Below are positions 1-12,300 of a stretch of DNA of 64,000 nucleotides, piece by piece. Location: the NCBI GenBank assembly GCA_028752905.1, contig JAQNBH010000003.1, forward strand, positions 2,192,262-2,256,261, given 5' to 3'. The DNA comes from Cladorhizidae sp. MBARI D1340-BT2 (Eukaryota > Porifera > Demospongiae > Poecilosclerida > Cladorhizidae). The notes beneath the pieces are model-generated. The model saw only the letters and a program-made list of their open reading frames with translations. It was not told the DNA's origin and made no database searches. The position numbers and the translations under genes were made by a program. Each line of letters opens with the position of its first letter. The first letter of the stretch is position 1.

Positions 1-182
1 GTATACATTTTTTATTTTTTAAATGTATCCATCCTATAGTATAGGCTATGTAGTATATAGCCATCCTTCAAGTTTCAGATAGCGTTTTCATTGTCGAAGG
101 GCATCCCGCCCAAAGACACTTAACTCACCGTCGGATTACACAGGATTTAAAAAAAAGGTATATAAAATAATAAATACCACGT

Positions 183-300
183 CAGGGGTGCACTAAAGTC
201 CCTAGCAACCATGGTTGACTGGATAGCATTGGTGTTGATAAACATCGTGGTCGACAACCGGTTGCTAAGCAACTGACCGAAAGCTATGAATATGATTATC
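183..300 (+). repeat. Dispersed repeat, copy 1
   Basis: This stretch carries the phrase 'aaagtccctagcaacca' followed by 'gatagcatt', 'gttgataaaca' and a block ending 'gaccgaaagctatgaatatg'. The same order of words recurs at about 740-850 (diverged) and 4288-4400, and a partial copy of the end lies at 620-676. The copies bracket the Harbinger transposase, so they may belong to that element or to an older repeat it landed in. No coding potential is visible. Confidence 0.6.
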
Positions 301-2233
301 TAATTACAGCCTATGATAATCTCTGGAGGCACGCCAGCTTGTCACTGAAGGAGAGAGAGCAGCTGTTGTAGACACTGGTGGAAGCAGCACAGGCTGTCCA
401 TGTTGTCTGTATCTACTTACAATAAAAACTTATTGCATGGGTGCATGCACAAGCTTTCCCTTCTGCTACCCAAATTAAAAATTAAAAAAGCCTACTAGAA
501 AGCTTCTTCTTTCGTTTGCTCGTCAATGACTAGAAAGCTAAATCTTATTCTATAGCTAGCTAGAATCATGACAAACCTTAGTATCCTTGTTCATCACTTC
601 CTTCATCATAATCGGAGAGAAAAACATCGTGATCAGCTGTAGCGCTAAGCAACCGACCGGAAGCTATGAATATGACTTTATTTTGAAAAATTACAAAAAA
701 TTGACTTGCATAAACATATGCAATGCTATTTCAGCAAAGGTTGACTAAAGTCCTTAGCAACCATAGTTCACATGAAAGCCCTTGTAATGACCAACATTGT
801 GGTAACCTACAGTTGCCATAGAAACAAACCACAATGCCATGAATCTAATTACAAGTTTTGAGTTCTGGTTTCACAGATAATTAACAATTGTAGTAATATG
901 ATCTATGTACGTGCACACACGTATATGGCCTATTTCATTTCCCAAATAATCAAGGTGTTTTCAGCCACTCAGACAGTGATGGAGGCTTGATAAGATACTG
1001 GCCAGCAACATACAAGAAGACATCTTTGTGCCACAACTACCACACACTACCACAATGTAATGTTTAGACACCATCTAGGAATATATATTTTCACATTTCA
1101 TTTACTCTTTTCATTTACTCTTATAACACTTGGTAACACAATGTATGTAGCATCAAACATGACTGGTACAAGAAGCCATTGAGGTATCCAAATGAATACT
1201 GGAAGTTACTTGACTATGTGTACTCAGACGTGCAAGTTGACTACTCCTAGCTCTACTTACTGTCCCTAGTTCTGCGACTACTACGCTGACCAACAGGCCT
1301 TGAATGAGTATGAACCGAAGGAGTATGAACTCCACAAGAAGTGGCTATGAGGAAGGGTGACAGTGAAGGGGTTGGTTGCACTATACCTAAAAAGAATAAT
1401 GTCAACATAAACAAAAAGTATTGCCTCCTCGACCTAATGAATTTATATATGGATTGTCCCACGAAAGAACAGCTAAACCATTTTATCCAGAACATGCTTT
1501 ACTTGCTAGCTACTTAGCTAGCAAGTAAACAAAACTCACTGGCATAGTCTTCTTCGTCACTGCTAGACTCTCCTCCGCTTAAACAGACTATCGAGCGGCA
1601 CCGCTCTCGCCAGAAAATTGTCCAAAAGTATCTCCCACCCATCGATAGCACAATTTCAGGATCAATGCTACTCTTCCCAAGTTAGGAATAGATTACTTCA
1701 CCTTCCTAGCTGCTACTTTCGTCCTCTGATAGGACGTAGTCATCGTCTTGAATCCTAGAAAGAACTTTAGTCTGACTGTCATTTCCAACTTGATCAAAAA
1801 GTGAACGGTCAGCGATTTCAATTTTACTTTACCTTAGTTACCGAACCCGTACGGCTCTTATATTCGGCACGTAGCTATTTTTTTATATTCATATCTTAAT
1901 TTACAACCAAACGATTGATTTTTTAATGATTTTTCACCGATAATATATGGTTTGGACGTATATATACGCTTATGACGGTGAGTGGGTTAACATCGAGAAG
2001 ACACCCGGATATAACACCGTACTGCATCGACCCCATTGAATGGGTAGCTTCAATTGGAAACGCGTAACATACACCATTGTCACGTGAAATCTAAAACAAT
2101 CTGGTTGGACGAACCGGAAAGGCCAGGTTCATTATTATTATGACGGTAGCTCAGCGTAGCGTATCGTCGCGTTTTTTGGTCAAGCTTTAGCGTTTCATCT
2201 AGCAGCGTCATTGCAGTTCACAATAGACGCAGA
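301..2233. other. No gene seen
   Basis: AT-rich sequence with partial copies of the dispersed repeat (620-676 and 740-850). The short open frames here have no recognisable motif and no convincing splice borders. It may include the 5' non-coding part of the Harbinger element, but I could not define a terminal inverted repeat. Confidence 0.5.
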
Positions 2234-2290
2234 GTGAACCACCAATTGGACTTTGACCTTGCAGACTACGCCAGTTCTTTTTTGATCGCC

Positions 2291-4014
2291 ATGGTCAGGA
2301 GAAATTTTGTACGAGAACAGGAGGCTATAATTCTAGTATTACTGTTGAGAAGGAGGAAAAGGAGGAATAGGAGACTGAGGAGAGTGCGTGCACGCACAAT
2401 ATTCCAACAGCGCGAACAAGGAGAATATCATAATTTACTTCAGGAGATGCGACTGTGACCCAAGCAGCCACTTCACGTACCTCAGGATGACAAAAGAAAG
2501 GTTTGATAGTCTCCTGAAAGAGGTATAAGTTAAGTTAAATATTCACCCAGTTATTTATTCACTCAGTTATTTGAAACCATCCCTGTAATAATGATAGGTT
2601 AGTCCATACTTGACGACACACCGCTAGTATTCAAGTGTTGGAATATCTCCAGCTGAGAGGTTGGCGCTGACCCTTCGATATCTTGCCACAGGCAGGTTAA
2701 ATTTAAAGTTAAAATTTACAAATTACCATGCAATAGTCAAACTTTTAGGTGTCTCTGTCCCAATTTCCGAATGGGGAAATCAACAGTCAATGGCATCTTG
2801 AAGGAAACGTGTGAGATGCCTCAATACCTGAAAGCGCCTTCCTCAGCAGCTGAGTGGAAAGGAGTCAGTCAGAAATTGAAAATTTTTGGAATTTTCCACA
2901 TCATTCATTGGTAACATCCCACATTGCATTGGTAACATCCTGCATTGTTTTACTATTTTTATAATCTTCATTGCTGAATTTACATAGGTGCTGTTGATAG
3001 AAAGCATATAGTGGTTCAAGCCCACATCAATGCTGGATCAATGTACTTTAATTATAAGGGCACTCACTCCATTGTGCTTCTTGCAGTGTGTGATGCACAT
3101 AACAGGTGAATAGCATACAGCATGATACACTAGACGGAATGCTATATAGCACGATATAATTTTTTATAACTGCAGGTTCATTCTAGTTTATATTGGGGAG
3201 GTTGGGAGGCATAGTGATGGGGATGTGCTTTCAAATTCTTGCTTTGGACAAGCACTTGAAACAAACTCGCTGTCAATCCCTGAACCATGTCCACTAACAG
3301 GTATCTAGTTTTAATTCAGTGCATAGAAAGGGTGCATTGGAGTTTTCTTGATTGTTTAGACACTTCTCAGCCGTCTCTACCATACCTAATTGCTGGAGAT
3401 GAAGCCTTCCCATTGAAGGAAAATCTATTGCTGCCGAAACCTGCCAGCTATATATATATATATATGATCACCATTGTGCATGCTTAACATTGGTATTCTC
3501 TCAATTCCTTAAGAGGATCGAGCTATTTTTAACTATCGGCTAAGCAGGGCAAGAAGAGTAATTGAAAATACATTTGGAATTCTTGCTGCACGATGGCACC
3601 TTTTTAGACCTCCGATAATTTTAGACGTCTGATAATTGCCCAGCCCAATACAGTGATAGCATTCTCGAAAGCTGCTACACAATTATCTTCGTGGAGTCAT
3701 CTGTATATTGCCCAGCTGGATTCATAGGATGGCGAAGATGGAAGTGGTAATTGCATTGATGGTGTGATGGAGAGGTGATACAGATGTAAATACTGGAATG
3801 GAGCCAGCCATACAGATGCAAATACTGGAATGGAGCCAGCCACCGGAATTGGCAGCAACAGGTTTATTTACATGGTGGTTGCTTAAATTACCCACTTGAC
3901 TATTTATCCAGACATTCTCAATCTGCAGCTGAAGTCAGAGATGATTTCAAAAAGTACTTTTGTTCACCTGCTGGAGAAGTGTTTTGGCAATATAGCCATG
4001 TGCGGCGAACTTGA
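2291..4014 (+). mobile_element. PIF/Harbinger transposase (HARBI1-like), decayed, intron-containing
   Basis: Harbinger transposases cut and paste DNA with a DDE nuclease. An Arg-rich start (about 2340-2400) leads to the family segment EQGEYHNLLQEMRL, then after a frame change at about 2452 to SHFTYLRMTKERFDSLLKE (2474-2523). Further blocks are ISPAERLALTLRYLATG (about 2645-2695), FRMGKSTVNGILKETCEMP (2768-2823), a DRKH block (first Asp, about 2995), [37 protein letters not shown] (second Asp, about 3395) and [18 protein letters not shown] (Glu, about 3565). It ends FCSPAGEVFWQYSHVRRT and a stop at 4014. GT-AG introns fit at about 2521-2636, 2935-2987 and 3106-3173, so the copy came from spliceable DNA rather than a processed transcript. 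The donor of the second intron is locally duplicated. The frame break and unclear joins suggest an inactive copy. Start codon uncertain. Confidence 0.9.
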
Positions 4015-4287
4015 CTTGTTATTACATATAGTAATCAATCAGCATAATTTCATTTACTGATATAGCAATATTAAGTATTGCAATTGCAATTAAAAGGTGT
4101 AAAAGGAATCATTGGGGTGAGTGGGAGAAGAAGGACCCGTATTTACATTGTTTGGGGGATAGTGAGGAGTGGAGTAGGGATTATTGGGATATTGGGAGTT
4201 AACCCTCTCGCCGGCGGATTGCCAGGAGAATTGTTGGAAATTGACACAGCTACCGTTAAAAATTAATATAAAATCAGGAATAAATCA

Positions 4288-4400
4288 GGAATGCAATAAA
4301 GTCCCTAGCAACCATATATTATGGGATAGCATTATTGTTGATAAACATGTGGTAATTTTTTGTGACCACGCCCTGACCACAAAGCATGAATATTATTATG
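4288..4400 (+). repeat. Dispersed repeat, copy at the right of the Harbinger element
   Basis: It reads 'aaagtccctagcaacca', 'gggatagcatt', 'gttgataaacat' and 'aaagcatgaatattattatg', in the same order and orientation as the copy at 183-300. It lies about 270 bp after the transposase stop codon. Confidence 0.6.
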
Positions 4401-4621
4401 CTCTTTTATCACTTTTATCAATATATGATGCTGAATATCATATTTGCCTAAATATTTTTTGTTGTATTTCAAACAAAGGTCAGGATGGTGCTGTGACCAG
4501 CACCATAATCCATCACCAATTCTGTCCAAATGAAAAATATTCAGAGTAAGATTTCAACAAATACTAGTAGCTATAGAGCTACATGTAGTAGTAAAAAAAA
4601 TACTGGGCAAGACCTGGGTCA

Positions 4622-4842
4622 AAGCTATGTATAGGATAGCTATTCAAAAGAGTCGGTTATGCGCCTATGTAACCTCTGAGTTTGCGGTTACCCTGAGGCG
4701 AAGCCGAGGGATGTAACCGCAAACGAGTAGGTTACATTGGCGCATAATCCACGAGTGGAGTATAGGCTATCTTACTTATACTACATTGCGCATGCACTAA
4801 ACTACATGCGGTTAAAAGTGTAGGTTATGCGCCTATGTAACC
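4622..4842. repeat. Foldback element with nested inverted repeats
   Basis: The inner hairpin is nearly perfect: gtttgcggttaccct, a 12-base loop containing gaggcgaagccg, then agggatgtaaccgcaaac (about 4680-4724). Outside it, ggttatgcgcctatgtaacct (4654-4674) pairs with aggttacattggcgcataatcc (4729-4750), and tataggatagc/agtataggctatc extend the arms. A third copy of the arm lies at 4816-4842. This is typical of a small non-autonomous foldback or MITE. No protein is encoded. Confidence 0.75.
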
Positions 4843-4904
4843 TATAGTTATTAACCAATCAAATTAGCCACAGATCATGTGATGTAGCACTTGTTCATGG
4901 TGAA

Positions 4905-5960
4905 ATGAGCCGCTGGTCGTTTATCACAAGGACAATACCTGATATTCAGAACCTTCTAGAACCACTGGAGGAAGCAATCCACCAACTACTTATACCTGCA
5001 CTCACAGGACGTCCTCCTTGCTCTAATACTGAAAGAGAGATCTTCGCTCTACCATCAAGACTCGGTGGTCTGGGTATTTTGAACCCATCTACTAGCTCTC
5101 AGTCATCCTTTCAGGCTTCTGTTACTCTGACAACACCTCTTGTGAATCTAATTACTACCCAAGACCAGGATGGTAACGTGAACCCTGATGAAAGCAAGGA
5201 AGCAAGGAAGAATATCAGAAATTCAAATCGCCCGAGAGACATTCGTCTTGCAAGTGCCCTTGACAGTACCCTCTCAATTGACCAAAAAAGACAAATTGCA
5301 CTCGCCAAAGAAAAGGGTTCCTCCTCCTGGCTGACTGTTCTGCCAATTGATGAGCACGGCTTCTTCCTAAACAAAGGAGAATTTAGAGATGCACTACATC
5401 TTCGCTATGGCTGGGAAATAAGGAACACTCCAAAATCGTGCATCTGTGGATCATCATTCTCAGTCAATCATGCCATGACCTGCAAGAGGGGTGGTTTTCC
5501 AATTTTGAGGCACAATGAAATAAGAGACATGACTGCCAAATTACTAACAGAGGTGTGCCACAACGTAGCAACAGAGCCTCCCTTACAACCTCTGAGTGGT
5601 GAAACATTTCCCCACAGATCTGCCATTGTCAGTGCGGAGGCACGTTTAGACGTAAAAGCTCGTGGTTTTTGGAATTTATCACAGGATGCCTATTTTGATG
5701 TGAGGGTTTTTCACCCTAATGCTCCTTGTTATTGTTATCGCTCCAGAGACGTAGCTGCTGTCTACAAGCAACATGAAGCCGCAAAGAAAAGGGAATACAA
5801 CCAGCGAGTTCAGAATGTGGAGCATGGTGTGTTTACCCCATTGGTATTCGCAACAACTGGCAGTATGGGACGAGAAGGAACTATTTTCTATAAACGCCTG
5901 GCAGACATGATCTCACATAAGCGAGAAATGCCCTACACTCTGTGGTTATGGGATGGCTAA
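4905..5960 (+). mobile_element. 3' part of a retroelement: RT thumb, Cys/His knuckle and restriction-nuclease-like tail
   Basis: One open frame of 351 codons. Residues 1-75 match the post-palm region of an RT family seen in many invertebrate genomes, with RWSFITRTIPDIQNLLEPLE, IPALTGR and LPSRLGGLGILNP. Around residue 180, CICGSSFSVNHAMTCKRGG gives C-x-C-x6-H-x3-C, followed by RHNEIRD. Next come EARLDVKARGFW and AYFDVRVFHPNA, an acidic pair resembling the PD-(D/E)xK core used by retroelements with a restriction-like endonuclease. The end, HGVFTPLVFATTGSMGREG, is also conserved in this type. The RT palm is absent, so the copy is 5'-truncated, yet this part has no internal stop. The homopolymer A/T stretch at 6190-6240 may be near its 3' end. 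Clade placement is inference. Confidence 0.75.
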
Positions 5961-6395
5961 GATGCCGATTGAGCTTCGCAATCCTTCGTTCTGCCATCAT
6001 GTGCATACAAGGCACACGTTCTTCTTTTAGGCAACCAGTCAACAAGGAAGACTTGTCCCTGAAGGTGAGGTATATACCACTTGAGAACTGTTAACCCGAT
6101 GGCCTGGTATACCGCCATAAAAACATTTTCTGCTGTGTTATACCTTTGTTATTGTCTGTAGTTAGTCTGTATTGTTGTTGTATTTCTTTAAAAAATTATT
6201 GTGACGTTTAAAAAAAAAAATTTTTTTTAATTAAAAAAAAGTATCAAGTACATTATTTTATTTATTTATTTTTTACTAGTACTACATCACATTTTGTAAA
6301 GTTAATAGTTGATGATGGGGGGGAAGTACATTATTGTAGCTATTGCTCTTTGGACATTTAGCAGAGTATATGAGAGCTAGATAACCTTTACAAAC

Positions 6396-6604
6396 CTGAG
6401 AAGTTTCTGGATCCAAGCCATCCTCGACATAGAACAGGTCATCACTCCCAGCTTGAGCGCTACGCTCATTTTCACGTTGTCCAACAACTTCGACTGCTGT
6501 GGCCAAGTTTTCCACAGCTCCACGGTCACAAAAGAGTACGCCCAGGTAGGCATAGACGCCGTCAGCCTCATCTTCACTTGACTCATCCTCAGAGGAGTCT
6601 AAGT
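6396..6604 (-). other. Possible acidic exon, unassigned
   Basis: On the minus strand, acagGCGG at about 6605 could be an acceptor and TCAG|GTTTGT at about 6395 a donor. Between them is an open frame with an acidic Ser-rich start (DSSEDESSEDEADG) and an uncharged middle. No family is recognised and no ATG is in frame at the left end. It could be an exon of a host or transposon gene or chance. Weak call. Confidence 0.2.
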
Positions 6605-6954
6605 TACCGCCTGTCACTCGAGAAATGACACTAAGTATTTTTATAATCTTTACCCGGAAGTGATGAGAACGCGAAGGGAGTTACCCAGGTAATTTCCCCT
6701 GCACTGATTTTTAATTGGATTTGTTTTGTATTTTTGAGGCGGTGCGCGTTAGAGTGATATTGAGACTATCTCCTAACTTTCTACCCAACACAAGGCTAGA
6801 AGAACCTTTTGAGATGGCAAGACAAGTGAAGTTAGAATCCAAGTAACTAAGTATTATTATGTGGATAAGCTAACCAGTTTGTTACATAGTTGTATATAGG
6901 TCATCTTTTTAGGTAGCTAGCTGTAGGTAGCTAACAGCTATCTGTAGGTCATCT

Positions 6955-7320
6955 TATAGCTAGCGCTCGAAGTAGGCAGTTGTAGATCATATTTATATAG
7001 CTTAGCTAATAATTATTATTAGTAAAGTGAATAATTGTCTGTCATCTTTGGCTAGCAAGGTATCTAGCATAGTAGTTTAGACCATCTTTATACCAAGCGC
7101 TTCAAGTGTATAGGCAGTTTTAGCTCATCGCCAATTAGCTAGCGCTTGAAGTTGGCTCTTTTGGAAGATCAATAGCTAGCGCTTGAAGTGCATAGACTCA
7201 TCTTTCTATCTAGCTAGCGCTTGAAGTTGGCTCTTTTGGAAGGCTAGAAAATTAGCTAGCGCTTGAAGCTGGCAGTTGTAGCTGATATATAGCCAGCTAG
7301 CTAGTGCTGGAGGTAGCTAG
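6955..7320. repeat. Irregular tandem repeat containing agctagcgcttgaag
   Basis: The word agctagcgcttgaag recurs about seven times at irregular 30-80 bp spacing (near 6958, 7097, 7137, 7172, 7210, 7253 and a variant at 7298), often followed by ttggctcttttggaag or ggcagttgtagct. It lies just beyond the 3' end of the piggyBac reading frame, so it could be subterminal repeats of that element. Confidence 0.6.
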
Positions 7321-7415
7321 TAGACCTCCAAGAAAACTAAGGTATTCTATAGCCAGTGCTAGTATATATTTCAGCTCAGCTAGCCACTGGATGATTTTGA
7401 AGGATGGACACTTCA

Positions 7416-8981
7416 TCAATGTGCTTCTGTCAGTCCTGCCTCCAGAAGAAATCCAACAGCAACCTTCACTAAGAAGGACTGGTGTGTTATTCTTCGGCCA
7501 GTCAAAGGTGTCCCTTTATATATTATGTATGCATTTACCAATGCCAGGTTGAGGAGATGAAAAGCTGCCCGTTTCCACCATTTCTGTGTCCTATGTTGGA
7601 AGGTATAGTAACTCATCAGCTGATTGGATTTATCAACCCCACCCATGTGACTGTTGTACTCGACAATGGTTGTTGGCTTTATAACCTCCTCCTTGCCAGT
7701 TGCTGACAGCCTTGTCCTCCTCCTCTTTGATATAGTGCTATCATCGTGGATAGTGCTTAGAATGGTCACGTCCATCCATTTGACACCATTTGTACTCACA
7801 GACTTGATCTCACCCTTTTTCATTTTGTCTTTGGCCTTGATACATGCAGGAACCCCCTTCCTGTTCACCCGAAACTGTACCACATGCACCAAAGCCATTA
7901 CTTTTTAGGGTGAGGAACAAGTCTGGACTGGTGTAATAGTTGTCACAGTCACAGTACAAATGGTGTCCTTTATTCTACAACCCTTCCACTAGCTTCATAA
8001 CCACGTCGTGTGTTATTCCTATTCCCATTCCTGTAGCACGGAGGCTCTCATCCTTCCCTGGGAGACAAAAAAGAACAATAAGTGAAAAGGAAAAAAAGCG
8101 GGAAGGAAAAAGGGGACAATGAAAAAAGAAAGAAAAAAGTGGGGGGAAAAGACTAAGAAGTGAATTATATTTATTGTATATATAATTATTATATATAGTA
8201 CTTTTCTACATAGTTATTTTGTGTGTATATATACAGTTTCCTCACCTGCATATAGCAAGTATATCCACTGGAGCTGTCTGCCAGGACATAGGCTTTCATT
8301 CCCCACTTGATAGGTTTCATTGTCATGTACTGGATAAACCACAGCCGTCCCTTGAAGCCTATCATTGATTCATCCACTGATATTTCTCTCCCTAGCTGGT
8401 AAAAAGTTTTGAATTTGTCGAGTAAATGCTCCATAAGTGGCCGTATTTTGAATAGGGCATCATATCGAGGAGAAGCATGATGTGGTGAAGGGCCATTGCA
8501 CCAATAGTCCTCAATCCGATGCTTATTGTCCACACTCATGGCAATGATAAGGGCAAGAAACTTCATAATTTCACTGACTGATCACCTTTTCCACTCTCTG
8601 CCTCTTGATCGAGGAGGTAAGTCTTTATTTGCAGCCATGAATTGCTCAGCATACAAATTTGTTTCGTTCACAACTCTCCTCAGGATACTGTCGTCCAGAA
8701 AAAGCTGAGCAAACTCCAAAGGCTCTTTTCCATGTTTACAGTGCACCCAGATGCCTGGCTAAAGGAGATGGAAGAACTGAAACAAGAAGTACTGGCACCA
8801 GAACTACTTGCACTACCACTGTAGCTACACTCACCACCAACTACAGGATCACAGCTACCTCACAAACTCCAAGATCCTCATCATCCTCACTATAATTCTC
8901 CTCTATGGAGCCATCAAAATCATCATCACTATCATCATCCAACATACACAGCACTTCTTCTGTATCATAATATTTAGCCAT
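7416..8981 (-). mobile_element. piggyBac-like transposase, broken
   Basis: PiggyBac transposases excise DNA at TTAA with three Asp residues. The ATG at 8981 starts an acidic N terminus (MAKYYDTEEVLCMLDDDSDD), as in the family. The DDE_Tnp_1_7 core follows: EISVDESMIGFKGR (first Asp) and MKPIKWGMKAYVLADSSSGY at 8566-8189, then LYCDCDNYYTSPDLFLTLK (second Asp, about 7960-7905) in another frame. The segment 7898-7416 holds EYNSHMGGVDKSNQL (third Asp) and KWWKRAAFHLLNLALVNAY. At least two frame changes and a low-complexity stretch (8050-8190) separate the blocks, so it is probably inactive. The C-terminal Cys-rich domain of many piggyBacs is not seen. Terminal repeats and the TTAA duplication were not located. 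Confidence 0.88.
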
Positions 8982-9302
8982 AGTTACACACCACTAAACT
9001 TTGTATATCTGATAACTAGCGAAATGCCAAACTGTACATAGCTCTTAACTAAATCAATAGCTCCTCTATCTACAGAACTTACGAGCGCAGCTGTAAACCC
9101 AAGCAGCTGCTCAGTACGCACTTATAAAGCATTGTATCTTTATAGTGTCCGCCCGCTTGTCAGTGTAATTTTTTCGTGGACACTATAGTGTCCGCTCGCG
9201 TTCAAAGAGTTGATATTCATTGGGTAAATAGAGCTTGAATAGCGCGGTATAAAACGTATGAACGTTCAGAAGTAAAAACGTATGGCTTATATATATATAG
9301 TA

Positions 9303-12300
9303 TGGGGGGGGGGGGGGGGGAGTTTTCAGCCACCTAAGCTACTTTTCCTTGTTCTACCACACTCTTCATTGAACTTCATTTCTTTTTGTAGGATTTAGTG
9401 TTGGGCATATCTTGGGCTACAATAATATCACTTTAGTTAAGGATCATGTATGTGTTTTGTTCAGATTTTTACACCAAAGTGCACCCACCTAACTAAGGGA
9501 GTTTTCAGCCACCAGAGGGAGTTTTCAGCCACACCTTTTAACCCAACAATTGTGCCAACAACTTCCATTCTACACACACAATAATGATGTACTATGAATT
9601 AACTATTATATCTTCTCATTAATATTTAAGCAAACCAAATAGTAGTGGGGTTGTTTTTCATATTTTGACCAATAAACAAATACTTTCACAAAAGTGACAA
9701 AGCCATTCAATGTCTAAAATACTTCCAATGTCTACATCAGCACATGTCTCTTCAAACCATCTTCCACAGTGGCCACATTCCACCCAGTTCTCCTCAGAAT
9801 CCGAACTATCTTCGGCTGTCCCACAGAGAGCACAACAAACAGACGTCACAAGTGCAACCTTACGACGCTTCGTTCCACGTTTCACTACACCAGAATCACC
9901 TGATGAAGACTGGTTGAAATGTGGCAACCCAGAACCTCCCAATGTTGAAGGATCACCAGTGGATGACAGAGGCTCAGTAGTAGATGGAGGCTCGATAGTG
10001 GATGACAGAGGCTCACCAGTGGATGACGGAGACTCACCCGATGAAGATGGGTTGGAATTTTGCTTGCTTCTCTGTTTCCCGTACTTCTTCTGTTGAAGCT
10101 CAAGCTGCCTCTTTTCCTTTCTCTTTTGCTCCTCCTCCTTCTTCCTCTCTCTTTCTTCCTGTTTTTGATGCCGGATTCTGGCTTTCTCTTTTTCCAATTC
10201 CTTTCTTTTCCTTGCCTTTTCCTCTCGCTCTAGTCTTTTCCTTTCCTTGTCCTCTTCTTCTTCTTTTTTCTTTCGTTCTTTTTCTTCGCAAAGTTCAATA
10301 AACTGATTTGATGTCAGGTGGCTTGGAAGCTTAGTTCGATGTGCTGTTTGCTTCCCCTTCTTACTTTTCACTTTTGGATAACATAAAATGTCTTTGAATA
10401 CCGGAGAAATTGCTTTTCCAGGTTGCAATTTAAGATTTGGTGCTGGTGTCTCACTTGATGCATGCATGGAAGCTACAGAGACAGGTGTGGAAGTTACAGA
10501 GGTAGCCGTACCACTGGCCTTTGGTGGAGAAATGTTACCTTTTGTTGTAGCATCTTGCGACGATGTGGAAGTCTGGTTCAAGGTACAACTCATCATGAGT
10601 GAGATCATATCCTTCATCTAGTCGGCACTGGAAACACTCAATCTGGTCCACTGTCATTGATTTTTCTAACATCTGCAGAGTTGGTGTAGATCCTGTAACA
10701 TCAGGTAGATTCTCAGGTGGGTTGTCATGTGGACACTCAGGTGGACTCGGATTCTTGTCACCAGCTCCACTGTTCTGAGAGTGGTAGACAGTAGATGGTG
10801 CAAGGATATCAGCTTTAATAGCTAGCCTGTTTATAGGACAAAGACCTGTGACTCTGAAGCTGTTTACCATGGTTGACAATTTCACTGTCTTCTCCCAGGC
10901 AACTCGAAACACTTTTGCGAAATCATATTTACTCAATACATCGCCTAGGTGCTCTATCTCCCATCTTTCTACAGCCTTATCCCAGTTCTGTTTCAGAGGC
11001 TTGAAGAAGCCGACATCACATGGCTGCATACAATGTGTACAGTGAGGTGGGAGACAATAGAGTAGTACCTGATTTTCTATGGCGAGTTTAGAAACTTCCA
11101 TATTGATATGAGAGCCATGTCCATCAAAAACTATGACAACTGGACGTTCAGGAGGTATTCTCTTAATAAAATGGTTGGCTAACCAACCATAGAAGAGTGA
11201 TGCTGTCATCCAACCATTGTCACTGTGTCCCATGTAACTATTTGGAACACCACCATCTAAAGGGTTTTCTTTGAAGCGTTCACCTGGAAAGACGTGATAG
11301 GGTGGTATGGTTTCGCCAGCTGCATTATAGCAGACCAATGTAGTGATCTGTTGTTTATTTCCACTACTCACTTTGTTCACTTGTTTTGAACCACATGGTG
11401 CTAGCACTTTCCCAGTACGAGACATGAGAGGAAACCCACTCTCATCGCAGTTGTAGATAGCAGAGGGGCAATCAAGAATATTGTGTGATTCTAGGAAAAC
11501 TTTAAAGCCAGCATACCATTGATCCAGAATGGCCGGAGTGCAAGAGAGAGCACGATACACATCCAAGGTTTGTGACTTCCTGAGTGAAATTTCAGGATGT
11601 CTTGCCATAAACCTACGAAGCCAATCCTTACCAGGACGGTTTTGTGCAAATGGGTTACGTCGACCATCTTTATCTAGAATCGCCTTGACTATCAACGTTA
11701 GATGGTCCCTTGTGCGGCCGTATCCAATTGAAGACATGTGGAATACCCAGTTAACAAGCTCAGCTTCCTCTGCACCAGATAGATATGGAGAAGGGCCTGA
11801 TCGAGAATTAGCAGGGATGTTGTGCTTAACTTTACTTTGTAGAGTACCTATAAAGGACAAAGGAAGTTTCATTCAACTCCATTATGAAAAAAAACACCCT
11901 AAAACTAAGCTTAGAAGTGAAACTTACCTCTAGGAACATCATTTTTTTTGGCAGATTGCCGCACCCCCATGCCATCATTGCAATCTTTCAAGGCCTTTGT
12001 CATCATTTGTACTGACCATTTTCTGTACCTTTCCCTGGTGTTAGTTTCCCTTTGATGTAGATTTTCTTTATTATCAGACATCTGTTAGCCTGCAGACCAA
12101 CTCCAGCAGCTTAACTCCAATCACAGACAGAACTATACTACAAAGTTTACACCTCCCCCTTAGCTACACACTTTCAGGGTGGACCGCGACTAGTTCTGAA
12201 GCAAACGCCACTGCTTATTCACCGCCTAGCTCGGTCGAAGCCTATTACCAGCTATTAAACAATGGCTTAAATTATTTCTATATTACCATGTGACTTCACT

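Noticed and set aside
1153..1495. Overlapping minus-strand small frames
   Set aside because: No homology, no conserved borders and low coding character.
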